Assembly (NCBI RefSeq): GCF_024166365.1
Contig: NC_064824.1
Location: 40,896,608-40,960,607, forward strand
From: Elephas maximus indicus
Taxonomy: Eukaryota > Chordata > Mammalia > Proboscidea > Elephantidae
Direction: 5' to 3'
Length of the DNA stretch: 64,000 nucleotides
Position 1 is the first letter of the stretch, and each line of letters begins with the position of its first letter. Shown piece by piece: positions 1-11,060 of the stretch. A program made the position numbers and the translations under genes. The notes below the pieces were generated by a model that was not told the origin of the DNA, ran no database searches, and saw only the letters and a list, made by a program, of their open reading frames with translations.

Positions 1-495
1 CAACCACCAATGACTCCAAAATGGGCACGCCTTTCATTGTGCACACGGCCTCCTTGTCTTTCGGACTGTACCGCTAGTCAACAGTAAGGATTTGTTTGGC
101 TGGCACAGTCTCCCTAAGCAGGGCTCCCTAACCCTGTGGTCTGCCTGTTCCTCATCAGCAATAGCTTCTCCCTTTGTCTCCATCTCACACTTCCTTTCTT
201 CTCTTTATGAAGACTCCCTACAGTTCATTTTCCTTCTTCAGTTCCTGCCAGAGCACACTGGTATCTGTAGATTAGCTAGAGAATTTGCATAAATGAGTCT
301 TTAAGTTAGAAGGGAAACTCCCGCCAAAGTCAGAAACCATTTACAACCTTGTGACCTGATTTAGTTGTGAACACAGTAAACAAATTTCTGTCAGAGTAAA
401 AATTAGTTCTTTGCCTTTCAAAGTTGTCAAAGCAACTGTTTAAAAAGTTTAAATGCTTGCAAGTACAACCTAACAGGCTCAAAAAAACTTAGCTC
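1..495. other. Unassigned AT-rich sequence
   Basis: No SINE, LINE or gene is recognised here. The short open frames lack coding features and are of chance length. Confidence 0.5.
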
Positions 496-650
496 AAAAA
501 CCGTTGCCGTCCAGTTGATCCGAGTCATAGTGACCCTAAAGAACAGAGTAGAATTGCCTCATAGGGTTTCAAAGGAGCGGCTGGTGGATTCAAATGGCTA
601 ACCTTTTGGTTAACAGCTGAGCTCTTAAATACTGTGCCACCGGTGCCCCA
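496..650 (-). mobile_element. AfroSINE, nearly full length
   Basis: Read on the plus strand it starts with the tail complement (ccgttgccgtccagttgatc) and ends with the head complement (tactgtgccaccggtgcccc), so the SINE lies on the minus strand. The middle gaacagagtagaattgcctc is the typical family body. Several mutations suggest moderate age. Confidence 0.85.
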
Positions 651-1114
651 TAATTCAAGTCAGATATAATTTGATATTTTTATTAGCATTAGTCCTCTTC
701 TAAAGGATATTTACACCTAGTTTTTCCCAATTCTCTTAAATGACTCTCTGGATAGTGCCTCATTTCTGTACCTAACTAATGAGTATTTGACCAATGCCTG
801 CTTGGATAACCGAAATTTTAGGGTTCTCCCTGAGGGATTTTTCCCCACCTCCTTTGGCTCTGGCCTAGCTTTGAATGCAAATTCTCTGTCTCTGGAAAAA
901 AACAGCCCAAGATATGACTTAATTCACGTCTTTCAAGATCACAGTTTAAGACACAAGGGAATAGATGAGGAGTAAAATCAGAGCTTGGTAGACTGGAGTG
1001 CCTTTTGCATCTTTTTTTATTCATGATTTTGTATTTGAAACTGGAAGAAGGCAGTTATGACAATTATATATGGGAGTCCATCTAGTGGGGTTTGGCTTGG
1101 AAATTAATTCTGAG
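651..1114. other. Unassigned sequence
   Basis: AT-rich single-copy-looking DNA. Two overlapping open frames of 62 and 68 codons on opposite strands (787-1024) have no recognisable domain and are judged chance. Confidence 0.45.
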
Positions 1115-1680
1115 ACATTTTATCAGACCAGATAGGCTAGGTAATGTAGTAACAAACAACACCAAAATCTCAATGGCTAACCAAAATGGTATATTTTTGG
1201 TTGTGCAAAACCTTCTGCTGGTCTAGGCATCTCTCCAGGGGTTCTTTATGTGGGAGCTGAGCGATCCAGGCTGCTTCCGTCTTATGGCAGAGAAGGAGAG
1301 GACAGAGTGTTAACTCAAACCAAACTTGTTGCTGTTGAGTTGATTCCGACTCATGGCTACTAACCCTAAAGATTGGCAGTTTGAACCACCCAGCAGTGCC
1401 ACAGAGGGAAGGCCTGGTAATCTGCTTCTATAAAGTTTATAGCTAAGAGAACCCATGGAGCAGCTCTACTCCGTAACACTTGGGGTTCCCATAGAGGATT
1501 ATGTTTTGGCTTCTAAGTATTTCCTCTTGAAAGTGACACACGTATCACTTCCAGTCCTAAACTATTGGCCAGAATTAGTCATAGTCCCACCCAACTGTAA
1601 AAGAGTCTAGGAAACATGGTGTGTGTATTTAGCAATGAGAGGAAAACTGAGGTGAGCATTAGTCATGTCTATTACAGATA
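1115..1680. repeat. Ancient mammalian interspersed repeat, split by a SINE
   Basis: The left part (aacaacaccaaaatctcaat...) and right part (ttggccagaattagtcatag, then cccacccaactg) resemble a widespread old mammalian repeat in which transcript-like text reads through 'cataacaaattaccccaaaa' to 'ccattggccagaactcagtc'. I recognise the style but not the exact family. A rearranged AfroSINE at 1316-1495 interrupts it. The copies near 40.1-40.7 kb and 59.3-59.7 kb look related. Confidence 0.4.
1316..1495 (-). mobile_element. Rearranged AfroSINE (tail plus inverted body)
   Basis: The first about 43 bases are the antisense tail (ttgttgctgttgagttgatt). The sequence then flips to the sense orientation at 'ctactaaccctaaagattgg' and runs through the body to about 1490. 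Read on the minus strand this is an inverted 5' part joined to a normal 3' tail, the product expected from twin priming. No clear target-site duplication was found; agagga occurs near both ends. Confidence 0.6.
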
Positions 1681-1747
1681 CCTTCAGAAAATGTTGATCC
1701 AAGTCTTATGTTCTTGGAAATTCAGACGCTTGGGGTACATGAAATAT

Positions 1748-1915
1748 GGACACCCTGGTGGCATAGTGGTTAAGAGCTACGGCTACTAACTAAAAGACTG
1801 GCATTTCAAATCCACCAGGTACTTTTTGTAAACTCTGTGGGGCAGTTCTAGTCTGTCTTATAGGGTCGCTATGAGTAGGAACCAACTTGATGGCAGTGGG
1901 GTTTTTTTTGGTGGG
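1748..1915 (+). mobile_element. AfroSINE
   Basis: A full head (caccctggtggcatagtggt) and a second promoter-like box (tttcaaatcc) are followed by the body ctgtggggcagttctagtct and the tail ending in ggcagtggggtttttttt. Confidence 0.88.
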
Positions 1916-2098
1916 GGGTGGGTACATGAGTGCAACTGAAGGTGGAAGAGTGTGTAAGTAGAGGGATGAGATCCAATCTTGAAGTTACCACCAGCATCTT
2001 TATTTACATGTCTGGATGGTGAAATTGCCCAAATTTTCTTATGTTATCATCTTACCATGTAGACTATTAAAGAAAAACAGACTAAGCTCTTTATTGTT

Positions 2099-2290
2099 GT
2101 TGTTTGTTGCTGTTGAGTTGATTCTTACTCATGGTGAGCCAATAGAACTGCTCCATAGGGTTTTCAAGAATGTGAACTTTCAGAAGCAGATCACCATATC
2201 TGGCTTCTGAGGAGCTTCCAGGTAGGTTCAAACTGCCAACCTTTCAGCTAGTAGGCAGGCGCTTAATCGTTTTGCACCACCCAAGGGCTC
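2099..2290 (-). mobile_element. AfroSINE, long-body variant
   Basis: It begins with a GTT-rich tail and gctgttgagttgattcttac. It contains the longer body (cagaagcagatcaccatatc) and ends with the head complement (gcaccacccaagggctcc). The longer body marks a subfamily different from the short, younger copies. Confidence 0.8.
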
Positions 2291-2304
2291 CAAACTCTTT
2301 ATAA

Positions 2305-2475
2305 CCCACCCCACTGCCATTGAGTCAATTCAGACTCGTGGTGACCCTATAGGACAGAGTAGAACTGCCCCATAGGCTTTTCAAGGCTGTAATCTTTATA
2401 AAAGCAGATGGCCACACCTTTCTCTCTCAGAGTAGCTGGTGGGTTTGAACCTTAGACCTTTCAGTTAGTGGTTCT
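2305..2475 (-). mobile_element. AfroSINE, long-body variant
   Basis: The tail complement (actgccattgagtcaattca) and the body with 'ctgtaatctttataaaagca' are present. The head side stops early, so this copy is slightly 5'-truncated. It lies about 15 bases from the preceding SINE on the same strand. Confidence 0.78.
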
Positions 2476-4795
2476 TTAAACTCTTTGTAGTCATGGAAAT
2501 AAATAAGCTTTCATGAGATATTTTATAAGATCATCAAGGACTTTGCATTAAGGGCCTGGGTTTGGATCACCATAGGTAAAAAATAGGAAGTATGGATTCC
2601 TGTATTTTTAATTCTGTTCCTTCCAAAGTTTGTTGTAGGCGCTGACAATTACCTTACAGTTGAGGCAGCAATGTTGAATCAGAAAGGGAATGTAGTGAAC
2701 CTGGGCATATGCACAATGAATAAGCCAGAACTCTGTGCGCCTTCTTTAGGGACAGGAATGGGATCTTTCATTTAACACATCTTCCTAGTTTGTTACCCTG
2801 GGAGCAAGTTTGATGTCAGTTTCTCATTATGAGAATAGGGATCAGGCCCCAATGTCTTACAAACATCATATATATGTGTATATACTCTCACCTCTAAATT
2901 TTCAAGGTAATAGAAAGTAATCTAATTATGTGGATAATTAAAAACAACCAAAGTGCAAGTTTAAAACTTGTACTTTTATGACTGCAAAGCAGGCTATCAA
3001 AATGACAGGGTGTCTGGATGGGATCGTTGCACGCACCCAGATTAAATGAGTGCATTAGTTGATTGTTTCTGGTATGAAGATAAGCAGAGAAAAGTATAAT
3101 AAAGTTGACATTTAAGTGGACCTAATTAGGCTTCAAGTTTAACACTCTATTAAGATGAATGGGAAGGGGTCACCCCTGTTCAAGCTGCAGCATTGTCTTA
3201 GTGTGTCTGGATTTTGCCTCTGCAGACAACAGTCTGTCAACATACATTCTCACAGTCACCCCTGTAAAGCAGACTAGAAATTTAATTCTTTCAAAATTAA
3301 ATTGCAGGTTCTGGAGGCCACAGAAAAATCCATGGGGAGATCATAAATTCTCCAAGTTCTGCAGCTGTATTGGTAATAAACAACAACAACAACGATGATA
3401 CTTTCCCATGTCTACTGAAACTTTTGAGCACAGACCTCAGTCTTTCCTGAATATGATCTGGTGAAATGAACAACCTCCAGCTTACCATTGAAGGGCCCTG
3501 TCCACACAGAGAGAGAGTGAGTTGGCTAAAGTTACAGAGCATGTCCCTGGTAAAGCCAGAAATAACATGGAGGGACTGTTGAGCTTTTGTTGCAGCAGTC
3601 TGTCACTCACCAGGGAAAGGGAATAAGGAATAGTGATCTCATCCACTAAACTGAGTGAACATGCATTTGAAAGAAAACTCAGGAATCAAAGGACAACACA
3701 GCACAGAGATGTGTCTTCAGGGAAATGGCAGGGTAAATTCACCCATGCAGCCGTATGGAAATTGGGCTCAGCAGTGAGTGAATGGGAGAAGAGTTTTTAA
3801 TGACCAAAGGTACATGGCTGTGGACTTAAAATTATGTGACTCTGGAGCCATATTCACAATTGTCACCCAAAAAGCCACTGGGTCACATATGCCTCTTTGG
3901 GATAGGATTCAGAAACTAGATGTCTGGAGACTGCGTGAGGAAAAGCAACATATGGCTTGAAATGTGTGGGTGGGTAATGGGTCATGATTTTCTGAGTCTT
4001 TGAAAGGGGTTATGGGTGCATCTTCTATTATATACTCAGGACTGGTAATTTCTAATTCTGGTTGTGCTAGATTGGATGCATGTCATTGGACAAATAATTT
4101 CACTTTGCTAAGTTACAGTTGCTTTTTTTTAAAATTAATAAAATGAAATACGACCTGCTTATCAACAGCTTAGGTTTTGTGGCTATATTATTCAGTAAGA
4201 TTGTAGAGAGGAAGTTTTGGTGTACAAGTGGTGTCTAGATAGACTCATTACTACTTCCCTCTCTTTTCTAAATGGCTGTATTTGTGAAATTATTATAAAT
4301 TTTGGAAATGCTTGAATGGGTCAAATAGTAATAAAATAACACCAGCATTTTTCTTTATTATAAATAAACCATGTATAGAATCATAGATCTTAGGATTTTA
4401 GAACTGGATTCTTTGAGCTAACTTACTACCAAATGCTAGGATTCGTTATTTCAGATCCTTAACTCATGATATGCCATAGCTTGAATATTTCTAGTAAAGG
4501 AGACCTAAGAATAGGACATCCTTTCCTAGTATTGGTCATCTTGGGTTGTTAGTTCTCAATCTGACTCTTAATATTCTTTATGAAATGATGGTATATCTTG
4601 ACTCTGGGCAATATGATGCTTCAAAGATTTCCCTTAAGCTTTAGTATTACATGAGGATTCAATGAAGCATTATAAATGTCCTCATAGTTATTACATCATT
4701 ACTATTTGGTTGTTCCCACTAATTGAGAAGAAACAAGTTAGTATTCGGAATATATGCTTTTTCACAATATATTTCATCTTTTTATTTTTGCTTTA
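2476..4795. other. Long unassigned interval
   Basis: No SINE or LINE is recognised over 2.3 kb. Open frames of 60-81 codons at 3159-3960 lack domain signatures. A weak MIR-like segment (gtcattggacaaataatttc, then aaaatgaaatacgacctgc) lies near 4040-4160 on the plus strand. Confidence 0.4.
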
Positions 4796-5167
4796 AAAAC
4801 CCCCCTTGCAGTTAAGTCGATTCTGACTCATAGTGACCCTATAGGACAGAGTAGGACTGCCCCATAGGTTTTTTTTTTCTTTTTTAAAAATAATTTTTAT
4901 TGTGCTTTAAGTGAAAGTTTACAAATCAAGTCAGTCTCTCACACAAACACCCACATACACCTTGCTAAAAGAAAACCCAGTGTCAATTACTCTCCCCCCA
5001 ATGAGACAGCCCACTCTCTCCCTCCACTCTCCCTTTTCGTGTCCGTTTCGCCAGCTTCTAACCCCCTCCACTCCATAGGGTTTTTTAAGGAGTGAGTGGT
5101 GGAGTCTAACTGCCGACCTTTTGGTTGGCAGCCGTAGCGTTCAATCACTGGGCCACCTGGGCTACCT
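4796..5167 (-). mobile_element. AfroSINE split by an L1 3' end
   Basis: The tail half (4796-4868, ttctgactcatagtgaccct) and the head half (5073-5167, ctgccgaccttttggttggc) form one minus-strand SINE. An L1 fragment sits between them. The break is at ccataggtttttt, which reappears as ccatagggtttttt at 5073-5086, consistent with a target-site duplication of about 13 bases made by the L1. Confidence 0.82.
4869..5072 (-). mobile_element. L1 3' end, 5'-truncated
   Basis: A T-rich left edge (the complement of a poly-A tail) is followed by 'tttattgtgctttaagtgaa' and 'cccaatgagacagcccactc', which I recognise as the 3' untranslated end of the afrotherian L1 lineage in antisense. Only about 200 bases were inserted. 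Confidence 0.7.
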
Positions 5168-5490
5168 GAGCCGAGTAAGCACTGTTAATATACGCTTTAG
5201 GGAAAATCAAATTAATTGATGTTTATCCTAGTTAATTTTCAAATGTATTTATAATTTACTTTGCTCCAGAATAAGTTGTTTAATGCCATTTCCAATAACA
5301 CAATGACAAGAAACAAAGAAATAGCAAAGAGAAATAAAAGGTAGTGAAAAAATAAAGATAAAACTGGGTAGAGATACATATGTGAGGTCATTATACATTT
5401 ATTTGTGGTGGGTCCCAAATTTGTCCCGGAACTTGCTAGCAGCCAAATCAAAAAAGAGAAATAAGATCAGTTACATGACTAATAGTATCT
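5168..5490. other. Unassigned sequence
   Basis: AT-rich DNA with a chance 70-codon frame on the minus strand and no recognised repeat. Confidence 0.4.
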
Positions 5491-8400
5491 GTTGTTGTTG
5501 TTGTTAGGTGCCGTTGAGTTGCTTGTGACTCACAGCCACTCTATGTACAACAGAAGGAAACACTGCCCGGTCCTGTGCCATCCGCACAATCATTGGGGGT
5601 CTTTCTCTTTTTCAATGACCCTCTACTTTACCAATCATAATGTCCTTCTCCAGGGACTGGTCCCTTCTGATAACATGTCCAAAGTATGTGAGGTGAAGTC
5701 TCATCATCCTCACTTCTAAGGAGCACTCTGGCTGTACTTCCTCCAAGTCAGATTTGTTTGTTCTTCTGGCAGTCCATGACATATTCAATACTCTTTGCCA
5801 ACACCATAATCCAAAGACATCAATTCATCATCAGTCTTCCTTATTCATTGTCCAGCTTTCTCACACATATGAAGCTATTGAAAATACCATGGCTTTAGTC
5901 AGGTGCACTTTAGTTCTTAAAGTGACATCTTTGCTTTTGAACACTTTAAAGAGGTCTTTTGCAGCAGATTTGCCTGATGCAATACATCATTTGATTTCCT
6001 GACTGCTGCTTCCATGGGTGTTGATTGTGAATCCAAGTAGAATGAAATCCTCGGCAATTTCAATCTTTCCTCCATTTATCATGGTATTACTTACAGAACC
6101 ACTTGTGAGGATTTTTGTTTTCTTTATGTTGAGATGCAATCCATACTGAAGGCTGTAGTCTTTGATCTTCATCCGTAAGTGCCTTCAATCCTCTTTGATT
6201 TCAGCAAACAATGTTGTATCATCTACATATCAAAGGTTGTTAATGAGCCTTCCTCCAATCCTGATGCCATGTTCTTCTTCACATAGTCCAGCTTCTTGGA
6301 TTATTTGCTCAGCGTACAGGTTGAATAAGTATGGTGAAAGGATGCGACCCTCACATACATCTTTCCTGATTTTAAGCCACAGGGTAGCCCCCTTGTTCTT
6401 TTGAACAACTTCCTCCTTTGGCTTTGTTCAGGTTCCTCATGAGCACAATAAAGTGTTCTGGAATTTTCATTCTTCACAGTGTTATTCATAATTTGTTATG
6501 ATCCACAGAATGCCTTTTTATAGTCAACAAAACAGAGGTAAACATCTTTCTGGTGTTCTCTGCTTTCAGCCAACATTCATCTGACATCAGCAAATTTATC
6601 CATCCTTCTCTGTCCTTTTCTGAATCTGGCTTGAATCTCTGGAAATTCCATGTCATTGTACTGCTGCAACCACTTTTGAATTACCTTTGCAAAATTTTAC
6701 TTGCGTGTGATATTAATGATATTATTGAATAGTTTCTGCATTCTGTTGTATCACCTTTCTTTAGGATGGGCACAAATATCTTCCAATTGTTCAGCCAGGT
6801 AGCTGTTTTCCAAATTTCTTGGCATAGACAATGAATATTTCTAGCGTTGCATCCATTTGTTGAAACATCTCAATTGGTATTCTGTCAATTCCTGAAATCT
6901 TGTTTTTCACCAATGCCTTCAGTGCAGCTTGGATTTCTTCCTTTAATACCATCAGTTCTTGATCATATGCTCTCTCCTGAAATGGTCGAGTGTTGGTACA
7001 GTGATTCTGTGCATTCCTTCCATTTTCCTTTGATGTTTCCTAGGTCATTCAATATTTTGCCCTTAGAATCATTCAATATTACAACTCGAGGCTTGAATTT
7101 TTTCTTCAGTTTGTTTAGCTTGTTTTTTTCTTTTGGTTTTCTAACTCCCGATCTTTGTACATTTCATTATAATATTTGACTTTGTCTTCTTGAGCTGCCC
7201 TTTGAAATATTCTGTTCGACTCTCTTGCTTCATCATTTCTTCCTTTTACTTTATCTACTCTACATTCAGTGACAAGTTTCAGAGCCTCTTCTGACATCCA
7301 TTTTGGTCTTTTCTTTCTTTCCTGTGTTTTTAATGAAATTTTGATTTCTTCACGTATGCTGTCCTTATTGTCATTCTACAACTTGTCTCTTTTTCAGTCA
7401 TTAGTTTTCAATGTGTCAAAACTATTCTGAGATGGTCTCTAAATTCAGGTGTGATATCCTCAAGGTCGTTTTTTGGCTCTTATGGACTTGTTTTAATTTT
7501 CTTCAGCTTCACCTTGAATTTGCATATGAGCAATTTATGGTCTGTTCATCAGTTGGCCCTGGCCTTGTTCTGACACATGATATTGAGCTTTTCTACCATC
7601 TTTTTCCCACAGAGGTAGTTATTTTGATTCCTGTTTATTCCATCTGGCGAGGTCCACATGTATAGTCCCCATTTATGTTGTTGAAAAAAGTTATTTCCAG
7701 TAAGTGGTTGGCCTTGCAAAATTCTATTATGTCATCTCTGGAGTCGTTTCTATCAGCCAGGCCATATTGTCCAACTACTGATCCTTCTCTTTGTTTCCAA
7801 CTTTTCCATTCTAATCATCAGTAATTATCAATGCATCTTTGATCAATTTCAGGCTGTAGAAGTTGGTAAAAATCTTCAGTTTCTTCACCTTTTGCATTAG
7901 TGGTTAGTTCATAAATTTGAAATAATAGTTGCATTAACTGGTTTTCCTTATAGGAGTATGAATGTTATCCTATCACTGACAGTGTTGTACTTTAGGACAG
8001 GCCTTGAAATGATCTTTTTGACAATGAATATGATACCACTCTTCTTCAATTTGTTGTTCCCAGCATAGTAGACCACGTGATTGTCTAACTCAAAATGGCC
8101 AATACCAGTCCATTTCAGCTCAGTAATCTGTACGGTATCGATCTTCAAGTGACCCATTTCATTTTTCACAACTTCCAATTTTCCTAGATTTTTACTTCAT
8201 ACAGTCCACATTCCAATTACTACTGAATATTTGCAGCTGTTTCTTTTCATTTTGAGTAGTGCCACATCACCAAATGAAGGTCCTGAAAGCTTTACTCCAT
8301 CTACTTTGTTAAAGTCGACTCTGCTTTGAGGAGGCAGCTCTTCCCCAATCATATTTTGAATGCCGTCCAACTTGAGGGAGCCCTGGTAGTGCAGTGGTTA

Positions 8401-8750
8401 AGTGATAGGACTGCTCGGAAACCCTACAGGGCAGTTCTGCTCTGTCCGCTAGGGTCACTATGGGTTGAAATTGACTTGATGGCAATGAGTTTGGGTTTTG
8501 GTTTCCAACCTGAGGAACTCATCTTCTGGCACTATGTCAGACAACGTTTCACTACTATTCGTAAGGTTTTCACTGGCCAATTTTTTACAAAGTAAATTGC
8601 GGGGTTCTTCCCAGTCTGTTTTAGTCTGGAAGCTCTGCTGAAACCTTACCACCATGGGTGACTCTCCTGGCATTTGAAATACCAGTGGCATAGCTTCCAT
8701 CATCACAGCAACACGCAAAGCCATCACAGTACAACAAAGTGACAGATGAG
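5491..8750 (-). mobile_element. RTE/BovB-like LINE, nearly full length, decayed
   Basis: The 3' end at 5491 has a GTT run (complement of an AAC-type tail) followed by ggtgccgttgagttg. Reading the minus strand from the right: a 5' region (8750-8505), an AP-endonuclease-like segment (about 8178-7950, with ELKWTGIGHFELDNHVVYY), a linker (7297-7115, with KLVTECRVDKVKGRNDEA), and a reverse-transcriptase region with the active-site motif YVDD at 6218-6229 and NIKKTKIL nearby. The codon before YVDD is a stop (TGA), and frames longer than about 110 codons are absent, so the copy is dead. In intact relatives one protein carries endonuclease and reverse transcriptase for target-primed insertion. At about 3.1 kb without its inserted SINE, it approaches the usual length of this family. 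The 5' edge is approximate. Confidence 0.85.
8378..8504 (+). mobile_element. AfroSINE with internal deletion, inserted in the RTE
   Basis: The head gagccctggtagtgcagtgg jumps to the body tcggaaaccctacagggcag, losing the middle with the second promoter-like box. The tail ends gggttttggttt. Flanks ccaacttgagg (8367-8377) and ccaacctgagg (8505-8515) are an 11-base target-site duplication with one mismatch, so the SINE is younger than the RTE. Confidence 0.85.
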
Positions 8751-9020
8751 TGGTAGAAAAGTACCTAGAATATTAAAAAAAAAAAAGTCTTAGTAATATC
8801 TGAAACATTAAAAAAAGTGTTGAAAGAAACTGGATGATTCCTGGTGCTGAGACCTGGGAGCAGTTTCTCCCATGAATTCTTTCAGGGATGACGCTATGAT
8901 AGAGTAGAGAATATATTCAGCAAACTTCTTATAGTGAATTCCATAACAGATTTCATAGAATTTTTTCTATAATAAATTAGAAAATGCCCAAGTGCAATTC
9001 ATAAAAGCAGTTAAATGGTG

Positions 9021-9192
9021 GCTATTCTTTAGTGGGACAGTGGTTAAGCGTTCACCTGCTAACCAAAAAGTCAGCAGTTTCAGTCCACCAGCCACTCCTT
9101 GAAAACCCTATAGGGCAGTTCTACTCTGTCCTATAGGGTTGCTATGAGTCAAAATCGACTCGAGGGCAGTGGGTTTTTTTTTTTTTTTTGGT
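9021..9192 (+). mobile_element. AfroSINE
   Basis: A degenerate head (gtgggacagtggttaagcgt) is followed by a typical body (ccctatagggcagttctact) and a tail ending in a long T run. The flanks ctattctttagtg and ttattccttagtg look like a 13-base target-site duplication with two differences. Confidence 0.82.
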
Positions 9193-9194
9193 TA

Positions 9195-9602
9195 TTCCTT
9201 AGTGCTTGGTACTTGGTAAGTTCTCAATAAATATTTATTAAATGTATGGGACAATTGATTGATGGAAAGTGGCTGCTCAGAAATTTAGAGACAATGCTCT
9301 GATCTACCAAGAAAAAAAAAATTGACATGTATAATTCCATCAGATGTATTTATATCAATTTCTGTTCTTACTATTTTCAGTATTTTTGTGTAGAAGAGTT
9401 ATTTATTGTGGGGTTTATACTTAATAACCTGTAGTTAGGAAACTGACTATGTAGTTTTAGCCACTATTACGAATTACTTGATTTCCTGTGACATACATTC
9501 TTCTTAGAGCTTGGAGCAGTATCCAGCCTGTAGCTGGTGTTCAATAAATGTTTATACAAAATGGATGTATGGGGTAATTTCTATTATAAAAGCCAAAAAT
9601 CA
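9195..9602. other. L2-tail-like fragments in unassigned DNA
   Basis: Two phrases typical of old mammalian L2/MIR 3' ends occur: ctcaataaatatttattaaa near 9223 and ttcaataaatgtttata near 9540. The rest is unassigned. Confidence 0.35.
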
Positions 9603-9757
9603 AGTCCACTGCCAACGAGTCAATTCCAAGTCATAGTGACCCTACAAGACAGAGTAGAACTGCCCCACAGAGTTTCCAAGGAGCGGCTGGTGGATTTCAA
9701 CTGCCAGCTTTTTGGTTGGCAGCCAAGCCCTTAACCACTGCACCACCAGGGTTCCCA
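9603..9757 (-). mobile_element. AfroSINE
   Basis: The tail complement (ccaacgagtcaattccaagt) runs to the head complement (cactgcaccaccagggttcc). It is a standard short form with about ten differences from the visible consensus. Confidence 0.88.
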
Positions 9758-10439
9758 TAGTATGCCACCAGAGTTCCTAATTCCTATTATAACACGATTT
9801 ATTTATGATGAGGTTAGGAGAAGGTCCTGTCCCCAAATGCCAGCATTGTATGTATTTTAATTATCTCTGTCACAGGAATTCTATTATCTCCCCTTGTGAA
9901 TTTTACCACCTACGAGTGTTCCTGTTTCTTTTCACTGGTCCTTTTCTCAGAACACATACCCATCACTTCAGTCTTTATTATCTCCAACTATCTTCAAGAA
10001 ATCAAATAAATCAATAACTCCTCAAACATTGAGAAGATAAAAAATGAGCCAAGATGAAAAACAATTGTTCTGATTCTGGTTGGAAATCATTTTACCAATA
10101 TTTTTGCAAAACTAGTTTCAGTCTCTTGCGTATTGGCTTCCTCTCCTACTCTATCCTCAAGGCAGTCAAGTGTTATGATAAGATAAAGGCAGCAAGGAAT
10201 GGGTCAAATGTCCACCACAAGTTATGAAAGCCCAGGAAGGTCTCCAAACACAGATGAATATCATGCATGATGACCTCATTTTGGGGGGAAAAAGAAAAAA
10301 TCCATGTTCTTTTCAATAACATAATATTTTATTTGTAATGAAAAAGCTTTCGAGAATCATTTAACTTTGATGTATGATGCCTTCAACTTAAGCTGAGAAG
10401 CAGTCTCTCCAGTTTTCAAAACAAGAGGCATCTTTCTGG
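9758..10439. other. Unassigned unique-looking DNA
   Basis: This is the start of a 4.1 kb stretch without AfroSINEs. No repeat or domain is recognised. The 70-codon frame at 9805 is chance-sized. Confidence 0.4.
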
Positions 10440-11060
10440 ACCCCAAAAGGAGGGGAGGGGAACAAATCCCAAATAAACAAATTTAACAAAACAAAACAAC
10501 AAAACGTGGTCCGCAATCTCCAGCAGACCCGTGGAAATATGGAGAGCTTGAATGCTCAAGTGTTTGCAAAAAGTTCTGCTCTATTCATCTTCACTAGGCT
10601 CACCCCACCGGCAGTTCCACCCCTGTCAGGAATATAATGGCGCACAATCGCGAAGCTGCCCTGCGCTTGTAACATTCACAGGTTCTCTCTCCCCCCAAAT
10701 TTGAGCTGAGGCACTTTTCCTTTCTAAAGAGCAGCATCTGGCCTCTTCGTGCGCTCATTTGCATGCCAATACTGGATTGCTCTCCCAGCGCACAGCTATT
10801 TAATAGTGGTGCTGGTGTCCGAGCTCTGGGAACAAACCAAATGGTTTGGGTGTGCTTTTGTGTGCAATGCGGGTCGTTGCTACAGTGTGCTTATTAAGAA
10901 TAGTACACATTCATTATAACAAGATTGCTCTTTTGCTCAGGGGCCATCATGGCGCATTCTGTAAATGAATTAACAGTAGCATGCATTTGTGTATTATGGG
11001 CCCAGAAGATGCATTTGTTTATTAAATAAATCTGCAACATTGAAAGTATAGTTGAGAAAA
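10440..11060. promoter_or_regulatory. Candidate conserved noncoding/regulatory element
   Basis: This SINE-free block is clearly richer in CpG and mixed-base sequence than its surroundings (gcgcacaatcgcgaagct, cttcgtgcgctc, cccagcgcacagc). It has an octamer-type site atttgcat at 10757-10764 and an AT-rich symmetric motif ctatttaatag near 10796. There is no open frame. Such blocks are typical of developmental enhancers, but conservation cannot be judged from one sequence. Confidence 0.35.
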
